From assembly GCA_040349255.1 (NCBI GenBank), contig JBEQUE010000161.1:7368-71367 (forward strand): a stretch of DNA of 64,000 nt, read 5' to 3'. This DNA is from DATMER01 sp040349255. GTDB taxonomy: Bacteria > Acidobacteriota > Thermoanaerobaculia > Multivoradales > UBA5704. Of the stretch, positions 29,280 through 39,247 are shown one piece after another. The position numbers were made by a program, and so were the translations under genes. Under the pieces are notes generated by a model that ran no database searches, was not told the DNA's origin, and worked only from the letters and a program-made list of their open reading frames with translations. Position 1 is the first letter of the stretch. Each line of letters begins with the position of its first letter.

Positions 29280-31766
29280 ATGCTGATGACCTCGATCCGC
29301 GCCACCGCCCGCGGCTTCCGCAAGTCGCCGGGCTTTCTCGTCCTGACCGCCCTGACCCTGGCGCTGGGCATCGGCGCCACGGCCGCCCTGTTCACCGTCG
29401 TCAACGCGGTCCTGATCCGGCCGCTGCCGTACCCCGAGCCCGAGCGGGTCACCTACATCCAGATGAGCGCGCCCGGGATGGGCCTCGACGACACCCAGAT
29501 GTCCGACGCCGTCTATCTGATGTACCGCCGGGAGAACAAGGTCCTGGAGGACATGGGCCTCTACTGGGACGGAGCGGTCACGCTGACCGGCGACCAGGAG
29601 CCCGAGCGCGTCGGCTCCGCGGGGCTGACCCCGTCGGTCTTCGGCATCCTGCGGGTGCCGCCGGCCCTGGGCCGCACCTTCATCGAGGAGGACGGCAAGC
29701 CCGGCGCCGAGCCGGTGACGATCCTCTCCCAGGGTCTCTGGAAGAGCCGTTTCGGCGGCGACCGCAAGGTGGTCGGCTCGAAGATCCAGGTGGACGGCGT
29801 GTCGCGCACCGTGGTCGGCGTCATGCCGGAGAGCTTCCGCTTCCCGAACACCGACGCGCAGCTCTGGCTCCCCATGGTGATCGACCCGGCGAAGCTCGCT
29901 TCGGGCAACTTCAACTACAGCGCCCTGGGCCGGCTCAAGCCGGGAGTGCCGTATGAGCGCGCCTCGAAGGAGCTCTCCGCGCTCGTCTGGCGGCTGACGG
30001 AGGCCATGGGAGACAACGGGATCAGCCGCGAGATGATCGAGCAGGCGAAGCTCTCGGTGACCGCGAAGCCGCTGCGCAACCAGGTGGTCGGAGACATCGA
30101 GCGCACCCTCTGGCTGCTGCTCGGGAGCGTCGGCCTGATCCTCCTCATCGCCTGCGCGAACGTGGCCAACCTCTTCCTGGTGCGGGCCGAGGGCCGCCAG
30201 CGCGAGGTGGCGGTGCGGACGGCGGTCGGCGCGTCGAGGTGGGAGATCGCGCGCGTCTTCCTCGGCGAGAGCCTGGCGCTCTCCGGGCTCGGCGGCATCG
30301 TCGGGCTGGGCCTGGCCGCGGCGGGTGTCCGTTTCCTGATCGCGCTCCAGCCGCAGGGCATCCCGCGGCTGGAGGAGATCGGGGTGGACGCCACGGTGGT
30401 CGCCTTCACGGCGCTCGTCTCGGTCCTGGCCGGCCTGCTGATCGGCGCCTTCGCGGCGCTGCGCTACGGCTCGCCGGACCTCGTGCCGGCCCTGAAGGAC
30501 GGTGGCCGGGGCGGCACCGTCGGCAAGGCTCGGCACCGGGCCCGGCAAGTCCTGGTCGTGGTGCAGGTGGCGCTCGCGCTGGTGCTCCTGGTGGGCGCAG
30601 GCCTGATGATCCGGAGCTTCTGGCGGCTGGCGAGCGTGGACCCCGGCATCGATCCGAAGGGCGTGCTGACCGTGAGGCTGAGCCTGCCGGCGACGGAGTA
30701 CGACACCACGACGCGGGCCGCGCAGCTCTACGCCCAGCTCCTGGAGAAGGTGCGCGGCCTCCCGGGGGTGGAGAAGGCCGGGACGACGAGCATCCTGCCG
30801 CTCTCGAACAACAACTCGATGAGCTCGCACATGATCGAGGATCACCCGCTGCCGAAAAACTCCCTGCCGCCGATGCTGGGGACGCGCTTCGCGAGCCCGG
30901 GCTACTTCGAGGCGATGGGCATTCCGCTGCTCGAGGGCCGGAGCTTCGAACGGATCGATCCGGCGCAGGCCGAGGACGGCGTGGTGGTGAGCCGGGCCGT
31001 GGCGCAGCACTACTGGCCGGGCAAGAGCGCGCTCGGCAAGCGCCTGACCCAGGGCGGCCCGGGAGAGACCATCACGAAATGGTTCACGGTGATCGGCGTC
31101 GCGGGCGACGTGCGCGAGCAGGGCCTGCACGAGAAGCCGGTCGAGGCGGTCTACTACCCGGTGCGCCGCATGAACCCGGACAATGGCGGCGGGGGCAGCG
31201 CGGGCGGCGAGTGGGTGCCGAGGGAGCTCGCCCTGGTCGTCAAGGCGAAGCCGGGCGTGGACCCGGCGGGCCTGGTGGGAGGAGTGCGGCAGGCGGTCTG
31301 GTCGATCGACCCGAAGCTGCCCTTGGCAAGGGTGCAGACCATGGAGAAGGTCGTGGAGCGCTCGATGGCGCGCACCTCCTTCACCATGCTCCTGCTGGGG
31401 ATCGGCGCGGCGGTGGCGCTGCTGCTGGGAGCGGTGGGCATCTACGGCGTGATCTCCTACATCGTGAGCCAGCGCACCCAGGAGATCGGAGTGCGGATGG
31501 CGCTCGGCGCGCAGCGCGGGGACGTCTCCGGCATGGTGATCAAGGAAGGCCTGGCTCTGGCCCTCCTCGGGATCGGCTCCGGCCTCGCCGTCTCGTTCGC
31601 CGTGACGCGCCTGATGAAAGCGCTCCTCTACGAAGTGAGCGCGACCGACCCGGCTACCTTCGCGGCCGTGCCGCTCCTTCTCGCGCTGGTGGCGCTCCTC
31701 GCGAGCTACGTCCCTGCCCGGAGAGCCGCCGGAGTCGAGCCGCTGGAAGCGATCCGCTACGAGTAG
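29280..31766 (+). CDS. MacB/FtsX-like ABC permease of the ADOP type
   Basis: An 828-aa protein with a TM helix near the N-terminus (FLVLTALTLALGIGATAALFTVVNAVLIRPLPYP, the family hallmark). A large periplasmic MacB_PCD domain follows, then a first FtsX three-helix unit (about 280-400, LLLGSVGLILLIACANVANLFLVRAEGRQREVAVRTAVGASR). A second periplasmic domain comes next and a second FtsX unit at the end (QRTQEIGVRMALGAQRGDV). These duplicated orphan permeases lack an adjacent ATPase and are very abundant in Acidobacteriota. The ATG at 29280 has GGAGGG 9 nt upstream and is preferred over an ATG 21 nt earlier. Confidence 0.9.
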   Translation: MLMTSIRATARGFRKSPGFLVLTALTLALGIGATAALFTVVNAVLIRPLPYPEPERVTYIQMSAPGMGLDDTQMSDAVYLMYRRENKVLEDMGLYWDGAVTLTGDQEPERVGSAGLTPSVFGILRVPPALGRTFIEEDGKPGAEPVTILSQGLWKSRFGGDRKVVGSKIQVDGVSRTVVGVMPESFRFPNTDAQLWLPMVIDPAKLASGNFNYSALGRLKPGVPYERASKELSALVWRLTEAMGDNGISREMIEQAKLSVTAKPLRNQVVGDIERTLWLLLGSVGLILLIACANVANLFLVRAEGRQREVAVRTAVGASRWEIARVFLGESLALSGLGGIVGLGLAAAGVRFLIALQPQGIPRLEEIGVDATVVAFTALVSVLAGLLIGAFAALRYGSPDLVPALKDGGRGGTVGKARHRARQVLVVVQVALALVLLVGAGLMIRSFWRLASVDPGIDPKGVLTVRLSLPATEYDTTTRAAQLYAQLLEKVRGLPGVEKAGTTSILPLSNNNSMSSHMIEDHPLPKNSLPPMLGTRFASPGYFEAMGIPLLEGRSFERIDPAQAEDGVVVSRAVAQHYWPGKSALGKRLTQGGPGETITKWFTVIGVAGDVREQGLHEKPVEAVYYPVRRMNPDNGGGGSAGGEWVPRELALVVKAKPGVDPAGLVGGVRQAVWSIDPKLPLARVQTMEKVVERSMARTSFTMLLLGIGAAVALLLGAVGIYGVISYIVSQRTQEIGVRMALGAQRGDVSGMVIKEGLALALLGIGSGLAVSFAVTRLMKALLYEVSATDPATFAAVPLLLALVALLASYVPARRAAGVEPLEAIRYE

Positions 31767-31830
31767 CCGCCCGGGAAGCCTGGCGCGCAGGTGTCGCCGG
31801 CGGCCAGGCATTCTCTGAGGTTGCCCCTTC

Positions 31831-31874
31831 CTGGAGAGAAGGTTAGCCTTCGGGCAGACAGCTTCGCTCTCCAG
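31831..31874 (+). promoter_or_regulatory. Leader stem-loop next to the ribosome site
   Basis: CTGGAGAG pairs with CTCTCCAG over a 28-nt loop that itself contains AAGG-TTAG-CCTT. The 3' arm ends in the AGGAG that precedes the next start codon, so folding could mask translation initiation. Single example, no conservation seen. Confidence 0.3.
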
Positions 31875-31886
31875 GAGAAGACCAGG

Positions 31887-32528
31887 ATGGCTTCAGCGCC
31901 GCGAAGGAGATTTCTGCTCTTCCTGTTGTTGACGGCTGTGTCGGTGAGTCCGGCCATGGCCGCGCCGGTCCTGACCTTCGAGCCGCAGGCGGTCGCGGCC
32001 TCCGGCATCACGCCGAAGGGAAGGGTGGTCTGGTTCAGCATCGCCCGGGAGATCTCGCGGCGGGCGGCCACGATCGTGCCGCGGATCGAGCTGGCGGCCG
32101 ACGAGGACGGCGACGGCCAGGTGCGCTTCGACCTCGGACGAGACGTGCCGCTGCGCTCGATCTGGTTTGCGGTCGACCTGGAGACCGGCGAGGCCGGCGT
32201 GGCGGCGCCGGAGGACTTCGGTCTGCAGGAAGCGGAGCTCCCGGCCCGGGCGATCCCGGCGGCGCTCAACGGGCTCGACCTGGACAGGCGATTCATCTAT
32301 GCCCTTCTGGTCAGGCCCGGAGCCGGGGCCTGGGTGCTGCGGGCGGGAGACGGCAGCGCCCTGGACGAGGATGGCGCTCCCGATGGAACGCTCCGTGCCC
32401 GGCTGGCGAGCTTCACAGGCCTGGGACCGTCTCCGCTGCCGTCGCCCACGCACGTCTCGGCGCGCGACCTCCTGCTCGTCATCGATCCGAACCGCATGGA
32501 ATTCCTGCGGCTCCGGGTGGGACACTGA
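31887..32528 (+). CDS. Secreted protein of unknown function upstream of RHS gene
   Basis: A 213-aa protein with signal peptide (RRRFLLFLLLTAVSVSPAMA). The body is beta-rich (LTFEPQAVAASGITPKGRVVWFSI, VRFDLGRDVPLRSIWFAVDLETGE) and ends near LLLVIDPNRMEFLRLRVGH. No family recognised. It ends 3 nt before the RHS start and is almost certainly co-transcribed with it, so it may help export or assembly of the RHS protein; that is inference only. Confidence 0.75.
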   Translation: MASAPRRRFLLFLLLTAVSVSPAMAAPVLTFEPQAVAASGITPKGRVVWFSIAREISRRAATIVPRIELAADEDGDGQVRFDLGRDVPLRSIWFAVDLETGEAGVAAPEDFGLQEAELPARAIPAALNGLDLDRRFIYALLVRPGAGAWVLRAGDGSALDEDGAPDGTLRARLASFTGLGPSPLPSPTHVSARDLLLVIDPNRMEFLRLRVGH

Positions 32529-32531
32529 GCC

Positions 32532-35500
32532 GTGCGACGCCTGCTGCTCGTTCCCGCCCTGTTGTGCTGCGGCAGCCTCGCGGCCGATCCCTTTCCCACC
32601 CAGGAACGCGGATTCCAGGCGGAAAGAGCCTTCTACGTCGGCGACTTCGACACGGTAAACCTTTTCAACGGCAACCTCGTCCTGGCCATCCCCATCGGAG
32701 GCTCGTATCCGGTCGGCGGCAGCCTCTCCTATGGCCTGACCCTGACCTACAACAGCAACGTGTGGGATTTTCAGGAGGACGAGATCGGAGTCTACAGGCA
32801 GGCCCTCCCCAATCGTCTCTCGAACGCCGGTCTGGGCTGGCGCCTGTCGCTGGGCGAGTTGCTGGATCCCACCGGGCCGGAAAACGACATCGGCCTCTGG
32901 ACGTACGTGGGAGCCGACGGTGGAGAGCACTCCTTTCGCAGCACGCTTCACGAAGGCGAGCCGGTCGTCAACGGAGTCGAGTACACCCGCGACGGCAGCT
33001 ATCTTCGCCTCCGCACCGTCAACGCCAACACCCGGGCAGTGGATTTTCCCGCCGGCATGACCCAGACGTTCACAGGCGTTGGAAACCATCGCTGGCGCCT
33101 CTCCCGGATCGAAGATCGTTTCGGCAACTGGGTCAACGTCTCCTACACCCTGAACGGCAGCGGCGAGGTGACGGCCTGGACCATTCAGGACCAGCACGGG
33201 CGGGTCCAGACCGTCAACTTCATCCCGGCGAGCCACTATGGCCGGGTGGTGGGAAGCGTGGTGCTGACGGCCTTCGGCGGCGCGACCGCGACGTACACAT
33301 TCAACTACGTGTCCCTCAACATTCCGCCGGCCTGTCCGCACAATGATCCTGTGATCGACGGCTACCTGGTGCCTTTTCTGAGCTCGGTCGAGCTCCCGGA
33401 TGGATCGAGCTATTCGATGCCTCCCGGCGATTATCACGTGAACAAATCGGTCAATTGCCGCCTGCCCGGCGTGCTCAAGGCGATCACCACGCCTCTGCTG
33501 GGCCGGATCGAGTGGACCTACGCGAACTACGATTTTCCAGCTCCGACCGACGAGAGGCCCTGGCGCAACCTCTCGGCCGGCGTTTCCGTTCGCACCCTGA
33601 AGGACCACTCCGGCACGGTGGTGGGCACCTGGCGGTATACGCCGGCGCTGAATCCGCTTCCGGGTCCCAATCAGTTGGGACGGGAAGCGATCCGCACCGT
33701 GGTCACGCCGCTCGGCGACAAGACCGAGAGCTACTTCTCGGTCGCCCTCGACGACTCCGACGCGGACTGGAGCAAGTTCGACTACGGTCTTCCGTTCAGC
33801 CGGTTCGCCGACGACGGAGCCGGCCGGTTCCTTTCCACGCGTGTCTGGGACTGCGACGCCGGTGCGGTCAACTGCGCCCTCAAACGATCCACCTATGTGA
33901 CCTATGAAAGGGATCAGGGGCTTATCGATGCCGGGGACTTCCAGGCCAACCTGGACCGCAACCGCCGGATTTCCGCGACCAGGACCGTCTACGAAGATGA
34001 CGGAGGAAAGTACGAGGCGACGGTCTCCTCGTCCTTCGACGGCCTGGGCCACTATCGCCAGACCGATCTTTCGGGCTCGTTCGACGCGGGCAACACCGCG
34101 GCACTGTTCACGAATTACAACGCCAACCGGGGAACCTATCCGAGCGGCTTCGTGATGCTCAATGGGAACGAGCCCTGGGTGCTCGATACGTACACCGAAC
34201 AGACGCGGACGGAGGGGAATGTCACCGCCAGGACCGAGCATTGCTTCGATGCCGCCACGGGCTTTCTTCTACGCACGCGGACGCTCAAGACGGGGACCGC
34301 CCGGGGCTTCAACGACCTGGTGGCGGTTTTCACCCACTCCGGCGGCAACCTGACCCGCGAGGATTATTTCGGAGGCGACGTGCAGACCGTGGGCCTGGGC
34401 GAGCTGTGCGGCCTGTCGCTGGTGAACAACCAGTACCGGATCGATCACACGTGGCAGTACGGAGTGGGAAATCTTTCCCAGTATCATGACGGAGCCGGCA
34501 ATCCCTTGTCGTTCAAGAGCCTCGACACGGATATCGACCCGTCCTCGGGCCTGGTGAAAAAAAGCCGCGACACCTCGCTGGTCGGCACCAGCTACGAATA
34601 CGACGCCATGGGCCGGCTGACGGCGGCCAAGCCGGACTCGGGCCACGATGGCTGGACGGTCTACGCCTACAGCCGTTCACTCGGAGCGGCTTCGCCCGCG
34701 CAGGTCCAGATCTCGCGCCGGCCCAATGGCGGCGGCACGGCCCTGGCCGAATCGATCATCAAGTACGACTCCTTCGGCCGTGTCTGGCAGGAGCAGACGA
34801 AGATGCCGGGCGGCACCTGGTCGGTGCGCGAGACGAGCTACAACGCGCTGCACTGGAAGACGCAGGTCAGCGAGTTGGGCAACACGTCCGAGACGACTCA
34901 GTACCTCAACCACGATCCGTTCGGCCGGCCCGCGATCATCCGTCCGCCGGACGGCATGTCCCACGACGTGGCCCTCTCCTATCTAGGGGTCCGGAAGGTG
35001 AGCCGGACCTCCAAGGTGGGCAACAGCATCACGGGCTCGACCATCAACGAGGTGCTTTCCACCACCCAGGAGCTTTACGATCGCCAGGGCCGTCTCTATC
35101 AGGTAAAGGAACAGGCGGAGACGAACGGCAACGATACGACCACGACCTATTCCTACGACGTCGGCAATCGGTTGAGCCGGGTGCAGCAGACAGCCGCGGC
35201 CGGGACGCAGAACCGCTCTTTCACCTACGACAACCGGGGATTCCTGACGAGCGAGCAGCATCCGGAGAAGGGCGACAACCCTGGCGGCAACGGTACGGTG
35301 ACGTACTCGCAGTATGACGCCCGGGGTCACGCCCGCCGGAAGATCGACGGACCGAACGACCTGACCTTCACCTACGACCGGGCAGAGCGCCTCAGGCAGG
35401 TGGACGAAACCGGAGGAGACCCGCTCAAGGTCTTCAACTATGGCGCGTCGAACGCCGCGGGCCTGAGGACGAACGGCCGCCTGGAATCGGCCCTGCGCTA

Positions 35501-37757
35501 CAACTACGTGGGTACGCCGTTCAACGCAACGGTCCTGATCACGGAGACCTATGCCTACGGCGGCCGGCAGGGCAGAGCCTCGAGCCGTACGACGCAGATG
35601 ACCTTCAACGGGGCTCCGAACGAATCGTTCTCTCAGTCGTGGACCTGGAACGAGCTCGGAGACCTCGGCAGCGTCACCTATCCGGCCTGCCAGTTCGCGG
35701 CCTGCGTGCCGGCGGCGCGCACCATCTCTCCTGGATACACGAGCGGGTTCCTGACATCGGTGCCGGGCTGGGGGACACTGAGCTATCATCCGAACGGAAT
35801 GGTCAACCAGATCACCCACTCGAACGGCGTGACGGACACCCAGGCCAACGACCCGGACGGCATGAGGCGCCCGTCCGCGATCTCCTCGGCAAAAGTCTCC
35901 ACGACGCTCTGGAGCTCAGGCGCGTACACCTACGACGGCAGCGGCAACGTGGTGAAGACCGGGAACGGATACTTCCTCTACGACCGGGTGAGCCGGTTGA
36001 TCGAGGGGCGCGTCTACAGTGGCGCGACCGGAGGCGGCACCCAGAAGTGGCAGAGCTACAGCTACGACGCCTTCGGCAACATTGTCTCCATCGGAGGCAC
36101 GAGCGGCCGGGCAACGCCGACGAGCGCGATGACCAACCGCCTGAACGGGGCCGGAACGCTGTACGACGCCGCGGGCAACCTGACCATATGGAACGGCAAC
36201 TCGTACCAGTATGACGGCTTCAACCAGATGATCCGGATGAAATCCGGAGCCGAGGATTGGGTCTATGTCTACACGCCGGGAGACGAGCGCCTCTGGTCCT
36301 ATCGGGTCGGAGGAGGCGCTTCCCTCTGGGCGCTGCGGGACCTGGACGGCAGGATTCTCCGCGAGTACGAGGCGCACACCTCCTGGAGCGCCTTCAAGGA
36401 CTACATCTATCGCGGCTCGCAGCTTCTGGGCTCCGTCCATCCCGCGGAAGGAACCCGTCATTTCCACCTCGATCATCTTGGGACGCCGAGGCTGGTGACG
36501 GCGGGAAGCAAGGGCGGGGATTTCTACACCCTGGCGCCCTGCCGTGTCCTCGACACCCGCAACCAGGCAGCGCCGCTCAGCGCCGGCGAGACGCGCACGA
36601 TAGCGCTGGCCGGCGCCTGCGGCATTCCGAGCACGGCCTCCGCGGTGTCCCTCAACCTCACCGTGATCGACGCCACAGCCCAGGGCGAGCTGACCGCTTG
36701 GCCGTCCAACGAGCCGCAGCCGGTCGCCTCCGCAATCTCCTATCAGGTGGGCACGAACCGCGCCAACAACGGCATGCTGAAGCTGGGCAACGGCGCGCTG
36801 TCCTTCTACGCCAACCAACCTTCCGGCACGGCCCACCTGGTCCTCGACGTGAACGGCTACTCCACGGAAGACGCCGGAACCGTGCTGGCCTACCACGTCT
36901 ACTATCCCTTCGGCGAGGAGGCGACGGTCTTCAACCAGGACACCGAGCAGATGAAGTTCACCGGTCACGAACGGGATCTTGCGAGCCTGGCAGGGGCGGG
37001 GGATGATCTGGACTACATGCATGCCCGGCACGCGAGCCCGTTGACGGGGCGGTTCTTGAGTATGGATCCGGCAGGGGAGAGCTTCAATCCGAAGGCGCCT
37101 CAATCGTGGAATCGATACGCGTATGTACAGGGAAATCCACTCGCCTACCTTGATCCCACAGGAGAAAACCTCTCGTTCTGGTGGACCGATGAAGAGGATC
37201 GTGATCACCTGGAAGAGGTTGCAAACCAGGGACTATTTGGAGTTGATTTAAAGGTTGATAGCAACGGCAATTCGACTCTGCAGCCGAATGGTGAGGTGGG
37301 ACCTCCAAGTCCCGGACAAGCTGCCCTTGCCGGGGTCTTTGAAATCGCCATAAACCATAAAGCCGACATCAATATATCCTTGGTCAGCGGCGATTCGTCA
37401 ATCGTCATGGGTTCTTACGAAGACAACGCGATTGATGTACAGGATGTCAGCCGCATTGGTTTGGGTGAGGCGCTGAGCAGTTCATCTGTCTTGGGGCATG
37501 AGATATCAGAACAGACCGCGAAGCAGGTTTTTGACTTGAAGAGCATTCGCGTAAAGCCGGGAGACAAAGATACTGCGCACGCCTTCGGATTGGCTTCTCA
37601 AGCCGCGATCTCAGGCTTCATGCAGGGTCATCGTGAAGTAAGGCTGGATGGCAGCCTGAATGGAACGATCATTACCGACCATGTGAGCCAAACCAAGGTT
37701 GTTACTGTTACTATCTACGTGCAGCACGGCAATGTAGTTAGGATTGGTCGTCAATGA
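32532..37757 (+). CDS. RHS-repeat protein with variable C-terminal tip (predicted polymorphic toxin)
   Basis: A 1741-aa exported protein (GTG start; signal MRRLLLVPALLCCGSLA). An N-terminal beta region is followed by YD repeats (YDAMGRLTAAKPD, YDSFGRVWQEQ, YDRQGRLYQVK, YDVGNRLSRVQ) forming the RHS shell. The conserved core has DHLGTPRLVTA near 1313, YYPFGEE near 1457 and RYAYVQGNPLAYLDPTGEN near 1530. Between the first two core motifs a ~115-aa VLDTR-type domain (APCRVLDTRNQ to LVLDVNGY) is inserted. The ~195-aa tip after the core is A+T-richer and carries HEISE at 1656-1660 and a His at 1683, a possible zinc peptidase site. RHS shells cage and deliver such tips. The stop overlaps the next gene (ATGA). 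Confidence 0.9.
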   Translation: MRRLLLVPALLCCGSLAADPFPTQERGFQAERAFYVGDFDTVNLFNGNLVLAIPIGGSYPVGGSLSYGLTLTYNSNVWDFQEDEIGVYRQALPNRLSNAGLGWRLSLGELLDPTGPENDIGLWTYVGADGGEHSFRSTLHEGEPVVNGVEYTRDGSYLRLRTVNANTRAVDFPAGMTQTFTGVGNHRWRLSRIEDRFGNWVNVSYTLNGSGEVTAWTIQDQHGRVQTVNFIPASHYGRVVGSVVLTAFGGATATYTFNYVSLNIPPACPHNDPVIDGYLVPFLSSVELPDGSSYSMPPGDYHVNKSVNCRLPGVLKAITTPLLGRIEWTYANYDFPAPTDERPWRNLSAGVSVRTLKDHSGTVVGTWRYTPALNPLPGPNQLGREAIRTVVTPLGDKTESYFSVALDDSDADWSKFDYGLPFSRFADDGAGRFLSTRVWDCDAGAVNCALKRSTYVTYERDQGLIDAGDFQANLDRNRRISATRTVYEDDGGKYEATVSSSFDGLGHYRQTDLSGSFDAGNTAALFTNYNANRGTYPSGFVMLNGNEPWVLDTYTEQTRTEGNVTARTEHCFDAATGFLLRTRTLKTGTARGFNDLVAVFTHSGGNLTREDYFGGDVQTVGLGELCGLSLVNNQYRIDHTWQYGVGNLSQYHDGAGNPLSFKSLDTDIDPSSGLVKKSRDTSLVGTSYEYDAMGRLTAAKPDSGHDGWTVYAYSRSLGAASPAQVQISRRPNGGGTALAESIIKYDSFGRVWQEQTKMPGGTWSVRETSYNALHWKTQVSELGNTSETTQYLNHDPFGRPAIIRPPDGMSHDVALSYLGVRKVSRTSKVGNSITGSTINEVLSTTQELYDRQGRLYQVKEQAETNGNDTTTTYSYDVGNRLSRVQQTAAAGTQNRSFTYDNRGFLTSEQHPEKGDNPGGNGTVTYSQYDARGHARRKIDGPNDLTFTYDRAERLRQVDETGGDPLKVFNYGASNAAGLRTNGRLESALRYNYVGTPFNATVLITETYAYGGRQGRASSRTTQMTFNGAPNESFSQSWTWNELGDLGSVTYPACQFAACVPAARTISPGYTSGFLTSVPGWGTLSYHPNGMVNQITHSNGVTDTQANDPDGMRRPSAISSAKVSTTLWSSGAYTYDGSGNVVKTGNGYFLYDRVSRLIEGRVYSGATGGGTQKWQSYSYDAFGNIVSIGGTSGRATPTSAMTNRLNGAGTLYDAAGNLTIWNGNSYQYDGFNQMIRMKSGAEDWVYVYTPGDERLWSYRVGGGASLWALRDLDGRILREYEAHTSWSAFKDYIYRGSQLLGSVHPAEGTRHFHLDHLGTPRLVTAGSKGGDFYTLAPCRVLDTRNQAAPLSAGETRTIALAGACGIPSTASAVSLNLTVIDATAQGELTAWPSNEPQPVASAISYQVGTNRANNGMLKLGNGALSFYANQPSGTAHLVLDVNGYSTEDAGTVLAYHVYYPFGEEATVFNQDTEQMKFTGHERDLASLAGAGDDLDYMHARHASPLTGRFLSMDPAGESFNPKAPQSWNRYAYVQGNPLAYLDPTGENLSFWWTDEEDRDHLEEVANQGLFGVDLKVDSNGNSTLQPNGEVGPPSPGQAALAGVFEIAINHKADINISLVSGDSSIVMGSYEDNAIDVQDVSRIGLGEALSSSSVLGHEISEQTAKQVFDLKSIRVKPGDKDTAHAFGLASQAAISGFMQGHREVRLDGSLNGTIITDHVSQTKVVTVTIYVQHGNVVRIGRQ

Positions 37758-38407
37758 GAGGTTTGATTAGGCTGTTCTTGACTTCCATGATTCTCCTGGC
37801 TTGTCACGGAGGAGTTGACGAGGGAGCGACTCCTCCGGTACTGGTGCAAGAAGAGTGGCGACGTTACGAGGATGTGTTTCTTCGAGTTTCGCGTCGAGAA
37901 CCTGTCAGTCGAAGCGAATTTGAGAAGATCAGGCGTGATCTATGGGAGCTCACAGGCATTCGTCTCGCAGATGAGCCCACGAATGAGCTCTCCAGAAGAG
38001 CCTTTGAGAAGGACCGTGAGCGGCTTCAGGTCTGGTATACGACAAACCGGTCTCGTTTGTACTGGGATTCCCGCGGCCAGCGCATACGAATCTGCACACT
38101 CAGAACCTCGCGCGGAGGACTTCCCTCTCGTGGAGTTGATTTGGTTTGGCGAGCCCATCTGTCGGTACTGGAGGACATTGCAGCAGGAAAGCCATTCGAG
38201 GTCACCGAATTCTCGGATGCTCATGCTTTTTTTTACGACCTGACCAAGATATCAATACCTGCGGATCATAGCTCTGTAGTCGATCTCGTTCCGACGCCTG
38301 AAAGTAAAGACACATTACCCGTGCTGATCGATTGGTACTCAAGAAACAAGAGTCGAGTTTATTGGGATCAGCGCACAGGTACCCCCAAGCTTCGGTCGTC
38401 TGGATAG
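37754..38407 (+). CDS. Lipoprotein with internal duplication, candidate immunity protein for RHS tip
   Basis: A 217-aa protein with a lipobox (ILLACHGG). The mature part contains two related halves. Each has an acidic helix segment followed by a WYxxNxSRxYWD motif (LQVWYTTNRSRLYWDSRG and LIDWYSRNKSRVYWDQRTG). No known family. It overlaps the RHS stop by 4 nt and shares its lower G+C, the usual position and signature of an immunity gene acquired with a toxin tip. A lipid-anchored location would suit protection against a periplasm-acting toxin. Function is inferred from context only. Confidence 0.75.
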   Translation: MRGLIRLFLTSMILLACHGGVDEGATPPVLVQEEWRRYEDVFLRVSRREPVSRSEFEKIRRDLWELTGIRLADEPTNELSRRAFEKDRERLQVWYTTNRSRLYWDSRGQRIRICTLRTSRGGLPSRGVDLVWRAHLSVLEDIAAGKPFEVTEFSDAHAFFYDLTKISIPADHSSVVDLVPTPESKDTLPVLIDWYSRNKSRVYWDQRTGTPKLRSSG

Positions 38408-38425
38408 AAGGCACTGGATACTGTC

Positions 38426-39247
38426 ATGATCGTTCATCTCCTCGACGGCACCTACGAGCTTTTCCGCCATTTCTACGGCCAGCGCCGGTTCAACAAGGGC
38501 AAGGACAAGCCCCTCGGCGCTGTGGGCGGCGTGCTGCACACGGTGCTGGAGATGATCGAGACGGGGGCGACCCACCTGGGCGTGGCGACCGACCATGTCA
38601 TCGAGTCCTTCCGCAACCGTCTCTGGCCCGGATACAAGACGTCGGCGGGCGTCGAGCGCGTGCTTCTCGCGCAGTTCGGACCTCTGGAGGAGGCTCTCGC
38701 CGCGATGGGCGTCGCCGTCTGGCCCATGATCGAGCTGGAGGCCGACGACGCGCTCGCCTCCGCCGCCCGCATCGCCGACGGCGACGACAGCGTGGAAAAG
38801 GTCTGCATCTGGACGCCCGACAAGGACCTGGCGCAGTGCGTCCGCGGCGAACGGGTGGTGCAGGTCGATCGCCGGGGAAAGAAGATCCTCGCGGCCGCGG
38901 GAGTGCGCGAGAAGTTCGGGGTCGATCCCGAGCTGGTGCCCGACTTTCTCGCCCTGGTCGGCGACGCCGCGGACGGCTATCCTGGTATCCCGGGGATCGG
39001 CCGCAGCACGGCGGCACGTCTGCTCAACCGCCACGGCCGTCTCGAGAGCTTCCCGCCCGAGGAGCTGGGAGAGCAACGCGAGCTGGCGTTGCTCTTCAAG
39101 GACCTGGCGACGCTGAGGACCGATGCCTCTCTCTTCCGGGATGCCGGCGACCTGCAATGGCGCGGCCCTACGCCGGCGTTCGCCGAGTGGACGGAGCGCC
39201 TTGGAGACGCCCGCCTGCTGGAACGCAGCCTCAACGCCCCCACCTGA
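38426..39247 (+). CDS. 5'-3' exonuclease (PolA N-terminal/FEN-like)
   Basis: A 273-aa stand-alone exonuclease of the FEN/5'-nuclease superfamily. It shows HLLDGTYELFRHFYG (first acidic site), MIELEADDALASAAR, WTPDKDLAQCV and the helix-hairpin-helix LVGDAADGYPGIPGIGRSTAARLL. The metal-binding aspartates of the family are present. It resembles the N-terminal domain of DNA polymerase I without the polymerase, suggesting flap or RNA-primer removal. It begins 18 nt after the lipoprotein gene, but its GC-rich codon use is that of the chromosome. Confidence 0.88.
   Translation: MIVHLLDGTYELFRHFYGQRRFNKGKDKPLGAVGGVLHTVLEMIETGATHLGVATDHVIESFRNRLWPGYKTSAGVERVLLAQFGPLEEALAAMGVAVWPMIELEADDALASAARIADGDDSVEKVCIWTPDKDLAQCVRGERVVQVDRRGKKILAAAGVREKFGVDPELVPDFLALVGDAADGYPGIPGIGRSTAARLLNRHGRLESFPPEELGEQRELALLFKDLATLRTDASLFRDAGDLQWRGPTPAFAEWTERLGDARLLERSLNAPT

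Noticed and set aside
29133..31811. An 892-codon minus-strand frame opposite the ADOP permease
   Set aside because: His/Arg-rich low-information translation; the plus strand encodes clear FtsX/MacB domains.
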